Source: Oribacterium parvum
GTDB lineage: Bacteria; Bacillota; Clostridia; Lachnospirales; Lachnospiraceae
Assembly: GCA_938022235.1 (NCBI GenBank)
Contig: CALIEL010000096.1
Span: 1 to 10,076, forward strand
DNA: 10,076 nt
Direction of reading: 5' to 3'
The notes beneath the pieces are model-generated. The model was not told where the DNA came from and did no database searches. It saw nothing but the letters and a program-made list of their open reading frames with translations. Numbering within the stretch: the first letter of the stretch is position 1; each line of letters starts with the position of its first letter. A program made the translations under genes and the position numbers. Below, in pieces: positions 1 to 5,486 of this stretch.

Positions 1-41
1 GCATTCAGCTGACAGCTACTAATAGGTCGAGGGCTTATCCA
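1..41 (+). rRNA. 23S ribosomal RNA, 3' end only
   Basis: The first ~40 bases match the conserved 3' terminus of Firmicute 23S rRNA (ACTAATAGGTCGAGGGCTTA at 18-37). The terminal CTTATCC would pair with the 5' end of the molecule, which lies outside the window. The exact mature end (about 40-42) is inferred from this closing helix. Only 64 nt separate it from the next tRNA, too few for a ~117-nt 5S gene, so 5S is not in its usual place. Identity is firm; the end is approximate. Confidence 0.88.
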
Positions 42-104
42 ATGCGTCTGATTGATATGTTTTACTGCTGGAATGATTTCAGATATGTGGTTTTGTAAAG
101 GTGT

Positions 105-177
105 GCCGATATAGCTCAGTTGGTAGAGCAACTGATTTGTAATCAGTAGGTCTTCGGTTCGAGTCCGAATATCGGCT
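105..177 (+). tRNA. tRNA-Thr (anticodon UGU)
   Basis: A complete cloverleaf can be drawn. The acceptor stem is GCCGATA (105-111) with TATCGGC (170-176), the D stem GCTC/GAGC, the anticodon stem ACTGA (131-135) with TCAGT (143-147), and the loop TTTGTAA has anticodon TGT at 138-140. The T arm is TTCGG/CCGAA around TTCGAGT, and the discriminator base is T177. CCA is not encoded. It reads ACA codons (and others if U34 is modified). It sits directly after 23S with no visible promoter of its own, so it is probably transcribed as the distal part of the rRNA operon. Its U34 is the kind of position hydroxylated and methylated by the TrhP and TrmR proteins encoded at the far end of this window. Confidence 0.97.
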
Positions 178-178
178 T

Positions 179-204
179 AAGCCTAAGCGTAGCTTAGGCT
201 TTTT
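179..204 (+). terminator. Intrinsic terminator of the rRNA/tRNA-Thr operon
   Basis: A perfect 10-bp hairpin, AAGCCTAAGC (179-188) with GCTTAGGCTT (192-201), has a GTA triloop and is followed by a T run to 204. It begins one base after tRNA-Thr and marks the probable end of the rrn transcript. Confidence 0.9.
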
Positions 205-283
205 CTATCTTATAAGATACATACACAGTTTGTATTTCATTTAGCAGGTATGTATTTTTTCTGTTTATAGATTTCTTAACAAC

Positions 284-312
284 TTGCTAAAAAGGATAGA
301 TTTTCATATAAT
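284..312 (+). promoter_or_regulatory. Sigma-A promoter of the CAU tRNA gene
   Basis: The -35 is TTGCTA (284-289) and the -10 is a consensus TATAAT (307-312), separated by exactly 17 bp. Only seven bases (313-319) lie between the -10 and the first base of the mature tRNA. Initiation at A318 or G320 would therefore give a 2-nt leader or none. The rest of the 178-319 gap holds the preceding terminator and AT-rich DNA, with no other gene seen. Confidence 0.75.
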
Positions 313-319
313 CATTTAC

Positions 320-393
320 GGAACCGTAGCTCAGTTGGTTAGAGCACTCGGCTCATAACCGATCGGTCCAGGGTTCGAGTCCCTGCGGTTCCA
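320..393 (+). tRNA. tRNA with anticodon CAU, probably elongator tRNA-Met
   Basis: The cloverleaf has acceptor GGAACCG (320-326) with CGGTTCC (386-392), discriminator A393, D stem GCTC/GAGC, and anticodon loop CTCATAA with CAT at 354-356. The T arm is CAGGG/CCCTG around TTCGAGT. CCA is not encoded. The paired G1-C72 end and the absence of three consecutive G-C pairs in the anticodon stem argue against initiator tRNA. The anticodon stem has a C-U mismatch at its base (C347 opposite T363). A CAU anticodon can also belong to tRNA-Ile2, where C34 becomes lysidine by TilS. Sequence alone does not fully exclude that, but elongator Met is my preferred call. Confidence 0.9.
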
Positions 394-395
394 TG

Positions 396-425
396 AAGAA
401 CAATGTGATGCATTGTTCTTTTTTT
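396..425 (+). terminator. Intrinsic terminator after the CAU tRNA
   Basis: A perfect 10-bp hairpin, AAGAACAATG (396-405) with CATTGTTCTT (411-420), has a 5-nt loop and runs into a T tract ending at 425. It starts two bases after the tRNA. The tRNA thus has its own promoter and terminator. Confidence 0.92.
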
Positions 426-566
426 ATTTATCCGGTTAATCTTATTAACTCGGTTTATTTTGTAGCGCACATTGTGATTATTTTTATAGTCCTTAAATAG
501 ATAAAGAATACAATTCTAAAAACTATGAAGAGAATACATTAGCAAAATAATGAAGTAATTGAATTA

Positions 567-593
567 TTAGCACTTATACTTGATGAGTGCTAA
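567..593 (+). promoter_or_regulatory. CIRCE operator (HrcA binding site) of htpG
   Basis: TTAGCACTT (567-575), nine bases, then GAGTGCTAA (585-593) matches the CIRCE consensus TTAGCACTC-N9-GAGTGCTAA with one mismatch, in the last base of the left arm. The inverted repeat extends outward to 13 bp per arm (562-574 and 586-598). CIRCE is the binding site of HrcA, the heat-shock repressor that itself needs GroEL for activity. Here it overlaps the -35 of the htpG promoter, so bound HrcA should block RNA polymerase. No hrcA gene lies in the window. Confidence 0.93.
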
Positions 594-608
594 TAATTGT
601 GTTATACT
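580..608 (+). promoter_or_regulatory. Sigma-A promoter of htpG, overlapped by CIRCE
   Basis: The -35 is TTGATG (580-585) and the -10 is TATACT (603-608), with a 17-bp spacer. The -35 lies inside the CIRCE element and the spacer contains its right arm, a repression geometry. Transcription would start near 615, giving a leader of about 120 nt. The remainder of the gene-free stretch 426-736 is AT-rich DNA (426-560), where I see nothing further, and the repeat tract described separately. Confidence 0.75.
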
Positions 609-626
609 TTTCCTGTTTGGTGCTCC

Positions 627-687
627 ATAGGAGCTATAGGAGCTATAGGAGCTATAGGAGCTATAGGAGCTATAGGAGCTATAGGAG
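627..687 (+). repeat. 9-bp tandem repeat tract in the htpG leader
   Basis: The sequence has perfect period 9 from 627 to 687, about 6.8 copies, with unit GGAGCTATA (six exact units, 630-683). It is flanked by degenerate copies TGCTCCATA (621-629) and GGAGAGATA (684-692). It lies between the htpG promoter and its real ribosome binding site, within the predicted transcript. Each unit carries a Shine-Dalgarno-like GGAG. CTATAG is its own complement, so adjacent units can fold as small 6-bp hairpins with a GAG loop. GCTCC (622-626) can pair with any GGAGC copy, the nearest making a 5-bp hairpin with an ATA loop. Such tracts change copy number by slippage; any effect on htpG expression is inference. 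Confidence 0.95.
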
Positions 688-736
688 AGATAGGGTTTAA
701 GCTATCAAATTTTATATAGTAGAAAAGAGGTATTTT

Positions 737-2854
737 ATGGAAAAAAAAGGATCTTTATCAATTCATAGTGAGAATATTTTCCCCATTATTAAGAAATGGA
801 TGTACAGCGATCAGGACATTTTTGTACGTGAGCAGATTTCCAATGCTACCGATGCGGTAACCAAACTGGAAAAGCTTGCCTTAATTTCTGAATGGGAGAA
901 GCCGGCAGACTATAAAGGCCGGGTAAGCGTTATTGTGAATCCGGATGCAAAAACCATTTGCTTTAAAGATAACGGTATCGGTATGACGGAGGAAGAAGTA
1001 GAAAAGTATATTACGCAGATAGCCTTTTCCGGTGCAGCGGATTTTATTGAAAAATATAAAGATAAAGCCAACAGTGATCAGATTATCGGCCATTTCGGTC
1101 TTGGATTTTACTCTGCTTTCATGGTTGCCGATCGGGTAGAAATTGAAACCCTTTCTTATAAAAAGGACGCAAAGCCGGTGCATTGGTCCTGTGATGACGG
1201 AACGGATTACAGCATGACGGAAGGCAGTAAGTCTTCTCACGGTACGGAGATTACCCTTCATTTGAACAATGACTGCTTAAAGTATGCCAATGAATGGGAA
1301 ATGCGTTCCATTATTGAAAAGTATTGTTCTTTTATGCCGGTTGAAATTTATCTGGAGAAGCTTCCTAAGGACAGTCAGGAAATTTTGGCCTCTGAAAAGC
1401 TTCCCGGAGATGTTGTTTTGGAAGAGATTCCGGAGAAGGTAGAAAAGGACGAGAAGGGCGAGGAGAAAAAAACGGAGGCAAGGCTGAAGATTGAAAAGCG
1501 CCCCGTACTCCTGAATGAAATCCATCCGCTTTGGGGAGAGTCTCCTTCGTCTGTGACAAAAGAGCAGTATCTGGACTTTTATCGTAAGACTTTCCATGAC
1601 TATAAGGAGCCTTTGTTCTGGATTCATTTGAATATGGATTATCCTTATCATTTGAAGGGAATTCTGTATTTTCCGAAGATTAATTCGGAGTATGAATCCA
1701 TCGAGGGAACTATCAAGCTTTATAACAATCAGGTCTTTATTGCGGATAACATTAAAGAGGTCATTCCCGAATATCTGCTTCTTTTAAAGGGTGTGATTGA
1801 CTGTCCGGATCTTCCTTTGAATGTTTCTCGTTCTCAGCTGCAGAATGACGGTTTTGTCAAGAAGATTTCCGATTACATTACCAAAAAGGTGGCAGAGAAG
1901 CTTTCCGGTTTATGTAAGACGGATCGTGAGAATTATGAGAAGTATTGGGACGACATTTCTCCCTTTATCAAGTACGGTATTCTTAGAGATGAGAAGTTTG
2001 CGGAGAAAATGAAGGACTATATCCTGTTTAAGGATTTAGAGGATAAGTATCTCACTTTACCGGAGCTTAAGGAGAAGAAGGAGGGTCCAGAGATTGTTTC
2101 CGAAAATACCGGAGATAAGAGTTCTGAAGAGAGTCAGCAGAAGGAGAAGCAGGCTTCCGATGAAAATACAAATGAAAGCGGTACCACGGAGCAGTCCGGC
2201 GATGCGGAAAAACAGGAGGAAAAGGTCCAAAGAGTTTACTATGTTTCCGATGCCTTAGCCCAGAGCCAGTATATTCGCATCTTTAAAGAGCATAAGAAGG
2301 AAGCGGTTTACCTCACGGAAAGAATCGATTCCGCCTTTATTACTGAATTAGAAGCGAAAAATGAAGGGCTTCGTTTCCAAAGAATCGATGCGGACTTCCA
2401 GGAGGCTATGCAGGAGAAGCTTTCCGAGGAGGAACAGAAAAATCTTCAAAGCCTTTCAGAAAAATTGGAAAAGAGCTTCCAAAAGAATCTTGCAAAGGAT
2501 AAGCTGAAGATTAAACTGGAAAGGCTGCTGTCAAATACACCGGCTGCGCTGCTATCCATTTCCGAGGAATCCAGAAGAATGCAGGAGATGATGAAAATGT
2601 ATGCTATCTCCGGCATGCCCATGGGAGAACTTCCTTTGGAGGAGAGTCTGGTGTTAAATGAAAAGCATCCTTTAGTAGATTATCTTCTGAAGCATGAGGC
2701 TCTTTTGGAAACAGAGGAAGGAAAGCTTCTTGAAGAGCAGATTTATGACCTTGCCCGTATTCAAAATGCCAGCCTGAACGGAGAAGAGATGAAGCAGTTT
2801 GTAGATCGCTCCGAAAAGCTTCTTTTACAGTTTGTAGAGGAGAAAAAGGCGTAA
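737..2854 (+). CDS. htpG: Molecular chaperone HtpG (bacterial Hsp90)
   Basis: This is an ATP-dependent cytosolic dimeric chaperone of the Hsp90 family. The N-terminal GHKL ATPase domain (about 1-225) shows E32 and N36 in REQISNATDA, D78 in DNGIGM, and the lid/glycine motif GHFGLGF at 118-124. The middle domain carries the catalytic arginine R365 in NVSRSQLQND. A dimerisation domain follows and ends near 705. Its length exceeds the ~625 residues of E. coli and B. subtilis HtpG because of two charged insertions. Residues ~229-254 (Lys/Glu-rich) lie at the N/middle junction, like the linker of eukaryotic Hsp90. Residues ~446-497 (Glu/Ser/Gln/Lys-rich, probably disordered) interrupt the middle region. 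The start is supported by AAAGAGG (724-730), 6 nt upstream. Eight consecutive A's follow the start codon (741-748). The gene is monocistronic, CIRCE-controlled and closed by a strong terminator. Confidence 0.97.
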   Translation: MEKKGSLSIHSENIFPIIKKWMYSDQDIFVREQISNATDAVTKLEKLALISEWEKPADYKGRVSVIVNPDAKTICFKDNGIGMTEEEVEKYITQIAFSGAADFIEKYKDKANSDQIIGHFGLGFYSAFMVADRVEIETLSYKKDAKPVHWSCDDGTDYSMTEGSKSSHGTEITLHLNNDCLKYANEWEMRSIIEKYCSFMPVEIYLEKLPKDSQEILASEKLPGDVVLEEIPEKVEKDEKGEEKKTEARLKIEKRPVLLNEIHPLWGESPSSVTKEQYLDFYRKTFHDYKEPLFWIHLNMDYPYHLKGILYFPKINSEYESIEGTIKLYNNQVFIADNIKEVIPEYLLLLKGVIDCPDLPLNVSRSQLQNDGFVKKISDYITKKVAEKLSGLCKTDRENYEKYWDDISPFIKYGILRDEKFAEKMKDYILFKDLEDKYLTLPELKEKKEGPEIVSENTGDKSSEESQQKEKQASDENTNESGTTEQSGDAEKQEEKVQRVYYVSDALAQSQYIRIFKEHKKEAVYLTERIDSAFITELEAKNEGLRFQRIDADFQEAMQEKLSEEEQKNLQSLSEKLEKSFQKNLAKDKLKIKLERLLSNTPAALLSISEESRRMQEMMKMYAISGMPMGELPLEESLVLNEKHPLVDYLLKHEALLETEEGKLLEEQIYDLARIQNASLNGEEMKQFVDRSEKLLLQFVEEKKA

Positions 2855-2902
2855 AAGAAGTATATCCTTGCCCATGCATTGCAAATTTGTAAAAAATGAT
2901 AG

Positions 2903-2939
2903 AAACTCGCGGAAAATACTTATTTTTCCGCGAGTTTTT
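2903..2939 (+). terminator. Intrinsic terminator of htpG
   Basis: A perfect 14-bp stem, AAACTCGCGGAAAA (2903-2916) with TTTTCCGCGAGTTT (2924-2937), has a 7-nt loop and is followed by T's to 2939. It lies 48 nt after the htpG stop. Its A/T ends could also allow function on the opposite strand, but no gene points that way. Confidence 0.93.
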
Positions 2940-2944
2940 GCTAA

Positions 2945-2980
2945 TAGTCAAAATAAGAAGATTTATGTTATAAATATAAC
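2945..2980 (+). promoter_or_regulatory. Possible promoter and small palindrome before the fumarate reductase gene
   Basis: A weak -35 (TAGTCA, 2945-2950) stands 18 bp before a -10-like TATAAA (2969-2974). The -10 lies inside the palindrome GTTATA-AA-TATAAC (2967-2980), which could be an operator or simply AT-rich chance. The gene follows a strong terminator, so a promoter must lie somewhere in 2940-3010, but this placement is tentative. Confidence 0.35.
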
Positions 2981-2985
2981 GATGC

Positions 2986-3017
2986 AGGAGTAGAGTTTTT
3001 TAGGAGTAGAGGAGTAG
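2986..3017 (+). repeat. Three copies of AGGAGTAG forming the ribosome binding region
   Basis: AGGAGTAG occurs at 2986-2993, 3002-3009 and 3010-3017, the last two in direct tandem. The third copy gives the functional Shine-Dalgarno, GGAG at 3011-3014, four bases before the ATG at 3019. The same string, with a TAG spacer and the same short distance, precedes ruvX (5478-5485). It therefore looks like a favoured ribosome binding sequence of this genome that has been duplicated here. Confidence 0.85.
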
Positions 3018-3018
3018 C

Positions 3019-4947
3019 ATGAAGAACGAGAAATTTTTATCTTACTTGGTGATTCTCGCCGGTATTCTCTGTGCTGTGATTTTAGGGATTCGTTCTTGGA
3101 ATACAGAACAGGCGAGAAAGGTGGACGCTCCGGATACGGCAAAGACACAGAAGGTTACTGTAGCCGGTTTCGGAGGAGACATGACATTGGAGGTCACCGC
3201 AGATGCGGATAAACTGTATGGGGTAAATGTCTTAAGCAATTCTGAAACCCAGGGTATCGGAAGTAAAGCAGTGGAAGCTCTTCCGGCTTTGATGGTGGAA
3301 CAGCAAAGCTTTAACGTGGACGGTATTGCCGGGGCAACCGTATCCAGCACGGCTCTCCGTACCGGTGTAGAGCAGGCGATTAAGGAAATGGGCTTCTCTA
3401 CAGATAAGTTTAGCACTCCCAGTGGCGGAAGCAGTAATGCAGAACCTGCGAAAGACCAGAATCTTGAGGCGGACGTGGTAGTCATCGGTGCCGGCGGAGC
3501 AGGAATGATTTCTGCTATTACCGCAGCGGATTTGGGAAAATCCGTTGTGATTTTGGAAAGCCAGGCCATGGTGGGAGGAAACTCTATCCGTGCAACAGGA
3601 GGTATGAATGCGGCTGCGACCAAGTGGCAGAACGAGAATAGCTTTGAAGAAGGAGCGGGTGTAGAGAAAACCCTGGAGACAGCTGCGGAAAAGTACAGTG
3701 ACAATGAAACCATTACCGCCTTAGCGGCAAAGGTAAAGGAACAATACGCCGCTTATCAGGCCAATCCGGAAGGATATTTTGATTCCGTAGAGTTGATGGA
3801 ATTGGATACCATGGTGGGAGGAAAAGGCAAGAACAATCCTACTTTGGTCAAGGTATTGGCCGAACAATCCGGTCCGGCTATTGATTATCTGGAAAAATTA
3901 GGAATGACCATTCATAATGTAGGTTCCTTTGGAGGAGCTTCCGTAAAGAGAATTCATCGTCCTGTGGATGAAAATGGAAAGGTTATTGCGGTAGGTTCTT
4001 ACATGATTCCTATTTTAGAGGAGAATCTGAAAAAACGGGATAAGATTACCTTACTGACTTCCGTAACTGCGGAAGAAATTACCAAGTCAGAGGATGGAAA
4101 GATTTCCGGTGTAAAGGCCAAGGGCAGCTCCGGCAATTCCGTAGAGGTTAAAGCTCCTGTGGTTATTGTAGCTACCGGCGGTTTTGCAGCTAATAAGGAG
4201 ATGGTGGAAAAGTACCAGCCAAGCTTAAAGGGCTATATGTCCACAAATGCAGCCGGTGCCTTGGGACAGGGAATTACCATGGCGGAAGCCTTGGGGGCGG
4301 ACACTGTAGATATGGATCAGATTCAGATTCACCCCACAGTGACCACAAATGATGCACATCTTATCACTGAGGGCTTAAGAGGAGACGGTGCTATTTTAGT
4401 GAACCAGGAAGGTCTTCGTTTTACCGATGAAGTGGGAACCAGAGATGCGGTATCCAAGGCGGAGATTGAGCAGACCAACTCTCAGGTATACCTTGTGTTT
4501 GATAACAAGATGGTGGAGAAATCCGCAGTCATTCAGGGCTATATTAAATCCGGTTATACCGTAACAGGAGAAGATGCCAAGAGTCTGGCTAAGGCAATGG
4601 GCGTTCCCGAGGATGCCTTTGAAAAGACCTTGACGGATTGGAACGAAAGTGTAGCAAAGAAAGAGGATACCGCATTTGGAAGAACCAGCTTTGCGGAACC
4701 CTTGGACACAGCACCTTTCTATGCCATTAAGGTAACTCCCGGCGTACATCACACCATGGGAGGACTTCGCATCAATGAAGTCACCGAGGTTTTGGATAAG
4801 AACGGCAATGCAATTCCCGGACTTTTTGCGGCAGGAGAAGTTACCGGAGGAGTACACGGGGCTAACCGTTTAGGCGGAAATGCCGTTGCAGACTTTACCG
4901 TCTTTGGAAAAATTGCAGGAGAATCCGCAGCAAAATTCCAAGGCTAA
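3019..4947 (+). CDS. Membrane-anchored FMN-binding/FAD fumarate reductase-type flavoprotein
   Basis: The probable role is an extracytoplasmic terminal reductase that passes electrons via FMN to FAD and reduces fumarate or a related unsaturated carboxylate. A single hydrophobic segment (about 6-24) after a short charged start predicts an N-in anchor; Cys18 is not in a good lipobox. The FMN-binding domain (~45-130) has DGIAGATVSS at 101-110, the motif where ApbE attaches FMN to Thr (T107). The FAD_binding_2 domain begins at ~150 with GAGGAG (157-162). Residues equivalent to the fumarate site of Shewanella Fcc3 are all present: H438 (QIHPT), T450-E451, R475 (TRD, proton donor), H578 (VHHTMGG) and R617 (NRLGGN). 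No haem motif is seen. The gene stands alone between terminators; electron donor and ApbE genes are not in the window. The intact carboxylate site favours fumarate, but urocanate, acrylate or other reductases share this architecture, so substrate is inferred. Confidence 0.9.
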   Translation: MKNEKFLSYLVILAGILCAVILGIRSWNTEQARKVDAPDTAKTQKVTVAGFGGDMTLEVTADADKLYGVNVLSNSETQGIGSKAVEALPALMVEQQSFNVDGIAGATVSSTALRTGVEQAIKEMGFSTDKFSTPSGGSSNAEPAKDQNLEADVVVIGAGGAGMISAITAADLGKSVVILESQAMVGGNSIRATGGMNAAATKWQNENSFEEGAGVEKTLETAAEKYSDNETITALAAKVKEQYAAYQANPEGYFDSVELMELDTMVGGKGKNNPTLVKVLAEQSGPAIDYLEKLGMTIHNVGSFGGASVKRIHRPVDENGKVIAVGSYMIPILEENLKKRDKITLLTSVTAEEITKSEDGKISGVKAKGSSGNSVEVKAPVVIVATGGFAANKEMVEKYQPSLKGYMSTNAAGALGQGITMAEALGADTVDMDQIQIHPTVTTNDAHLITEGLRGDGAILVNQEGLRFTDEVGTRDAVSKAEIEQTNSQVYLVFDNKMVEKSAVIQGYIKSGYTVTGEDAKSLAKAMGVPEDAFEKTLTDWNESVAKKEDTAFGRTSFAEPLDTAPFYAIKVTPGVHHTMGGLRINEVTEVLDKNGNAIPGLFAAGEVTGGVHGANRLGGNAVADFTVFGKIAGESAAKFQG

Positions 4948-5011
4948 TAGAACATTTCCCTAAATCATCGATACTTTTCGAAAAAGACAACGAAGCGGGA
5001 GTAGGAAAAAG

Positions 5012-5043
5012 AGGCTAAAGAACTTATTCTTTGGCCTTTTTTT
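5012..5043 (+). terminator. Intrinsic terminator after the fumarate reductase gene
   Basis: The stem AGGCTAAAGAA (5012-5022) pairs with TTCTTTGGCCT (5027-5037), with one T-G wobble and a CTTA loop. Seven T's (5037-5043) follow. It ends the transcript about 65-95 nt after the stop codon and isolates this gene from the ireB cluster. Confidence 0.9.
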
Positions 5044-5101
5044 GTCGTCATATTGTGTAGGAAATCATGGGGACTGTAAAAAGAAAGTAAGGAAAGCGGA
5101 C

Positions 5102-5130
5102 TTGCGAAATCGATAAAAATGAGATAGAAT
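5102..5130 (+). promoter_or_regulatory. Sigma-A promoter of the ireB-ruvX-rnj cluster
   Basis: The -35 is TTGCGA (5102-5107) and the -10 is TAGAAT (5125-5130) with a 17-bp spacer, 29 bp before the ireB start. CTTGC (5101-5105) and GCAAG (5134-5138) form an inverted repeat around the promoter, which may be chance. The position directly after a terminator supports this as the main promoter of the downstream cluster. Confidence 0.7.
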
Positions 5131-5159
5131 AAGGCAAGTTTTGAGAGGGACGTGTTTTT

Positions 5160-5426
5160 ATGAATAATGAAATGAATCATACCCAGATTATTAAACCGGT
5201 GCAGAACAGTTTGGCGGCATCAGAGGTATTAAAGGAAGTTTATACAGCCTTGACAGAGAAGGGCTATAACCCTATTAACCAGATAGTGGGCTACATTATG
5301 TCCGGAGATCCTACCTATATTACCAGCTATAAGGGGGCCAGAAGCCTGATTAATAAGGTAGAGCGGGATGAACTCCTGGAAGAGTTGATGCGGAATTATG
5401 TAGAGAGTAAATTAAAAAAGTCATAA
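5160..5426 (+). CDS. ireB: IreB/ReoM family regulatory phosphoprotein
   Basis: This is a small cytosolic protein of the UPF0297 (DUF965) family. The diagnostic core is [19 protein letters not shown] (residues 33-51), followed by [12 protein letters not shown] and ERDELLEEL. In Enterococcus IreB is a substrate of the PASTA kinase IreK. In Listeria its homologue ReoM, once phosphorylated on an N-terminal Thr, stops promoting ClpCP degradation of MurA. It therefore links cell-wall stress to peptidoglycan precursor supply. T8 in the N-terminal tail (NHTQII) is the likely equivalent phosphosite. Length of 88 residues is normal. The start is preceded by GAGAGGGA (5143-5150). It is the first gene of the cluster and is followed by ruvX, the usual Firmicute order. 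Confidence 0.95.
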   Translation: MNNEMNHTQIIKPVQNSLAASEVLKEVYTALTEKGYNPINQIVGYIMSGDPTYITSYKGARSLINKVERDELLEELMRNYVESKLKKS

Positions 5427-5434
5427 GCTTTTTT

Positions 5435-5464
5435 GGTCTGTCTGGAGTTCCGGAGAGACCTTTT
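5435..5464 (+). terminator. Terminator-like hairpin between ireB and ruvX
   Basis: GGTCTGTCTGG (5435-5445) pairs with CCGGAGAGACC (5450-5460) around an AGTT loop, with one G-G mismatch and one T-G wobble. TTTTCTTC follows. It could partly terminate after ireB or stabilise the mRNA end. The short interrupted T tract suggests incomplete termination, and no separate ruvX promoter is evident. Confidence 0.5.
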
Positions 5465-5486
5465 CTTCAGTTTCGGTAGGAGTAGT

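Noticed and set aside
241..290. TTAGCAGG (241-248) and CTTGCTAA (283-290) as a second CIRCE-like operator
   Set aside because: The arms are short and imperfect, 34 nt apart instead of 9, and lack the CACTC part; probably chance in AT-rich DNA, the right arm being the tRNA -35.
320..393. Initiator tRNA-fMet
   Set aside because: The first acceptor pair is G-C rather than mismatched, and the anticodon stem lacks the three consecutive G-C pairs typical of initiators.
630..683. The repeat tract as a CRISPR array
   Set aside because: Units are 9 bp and contiguous with no spacers; it is a minisatellite-type tandem repeat.
1821..2012. Short plus-strand frame inside htpG
   Set aside because: It is an out-of-frame shadow over the conserved middle domain with no ribosome binding site.
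3019..3090. Lipoprotein signal peptide on the reductase
   Set aside because: The only cysteine, C18 in AGILCAVI, is preceded by Leu at -1 and lies inside the hydrophobic segment; a transmembrane anchor fits better.
3042..3713. Antisense open frame of 223 codons opposite the reductase gene
   Set aside because: It is a mirror of a strongly coding region, with low-complexity composition, no ribosome binding site, and no recognisable domain. The sense frame has full family motifs.
4396..4857. Antisense open frame of 153 codons opposite the end of the reductase gene
   Set aside because: It overlaps conserved catalytic motifs on the sense strand and shows no protein family features of its own.
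5433..5486. Upstream extension of RuvX from ATG 5433
   Set aside because: These codons overlap the ireB-ruvX hairpin, have no homology to the family and no ribosome binding site; ATG 5487 has GGAG at the right distance.
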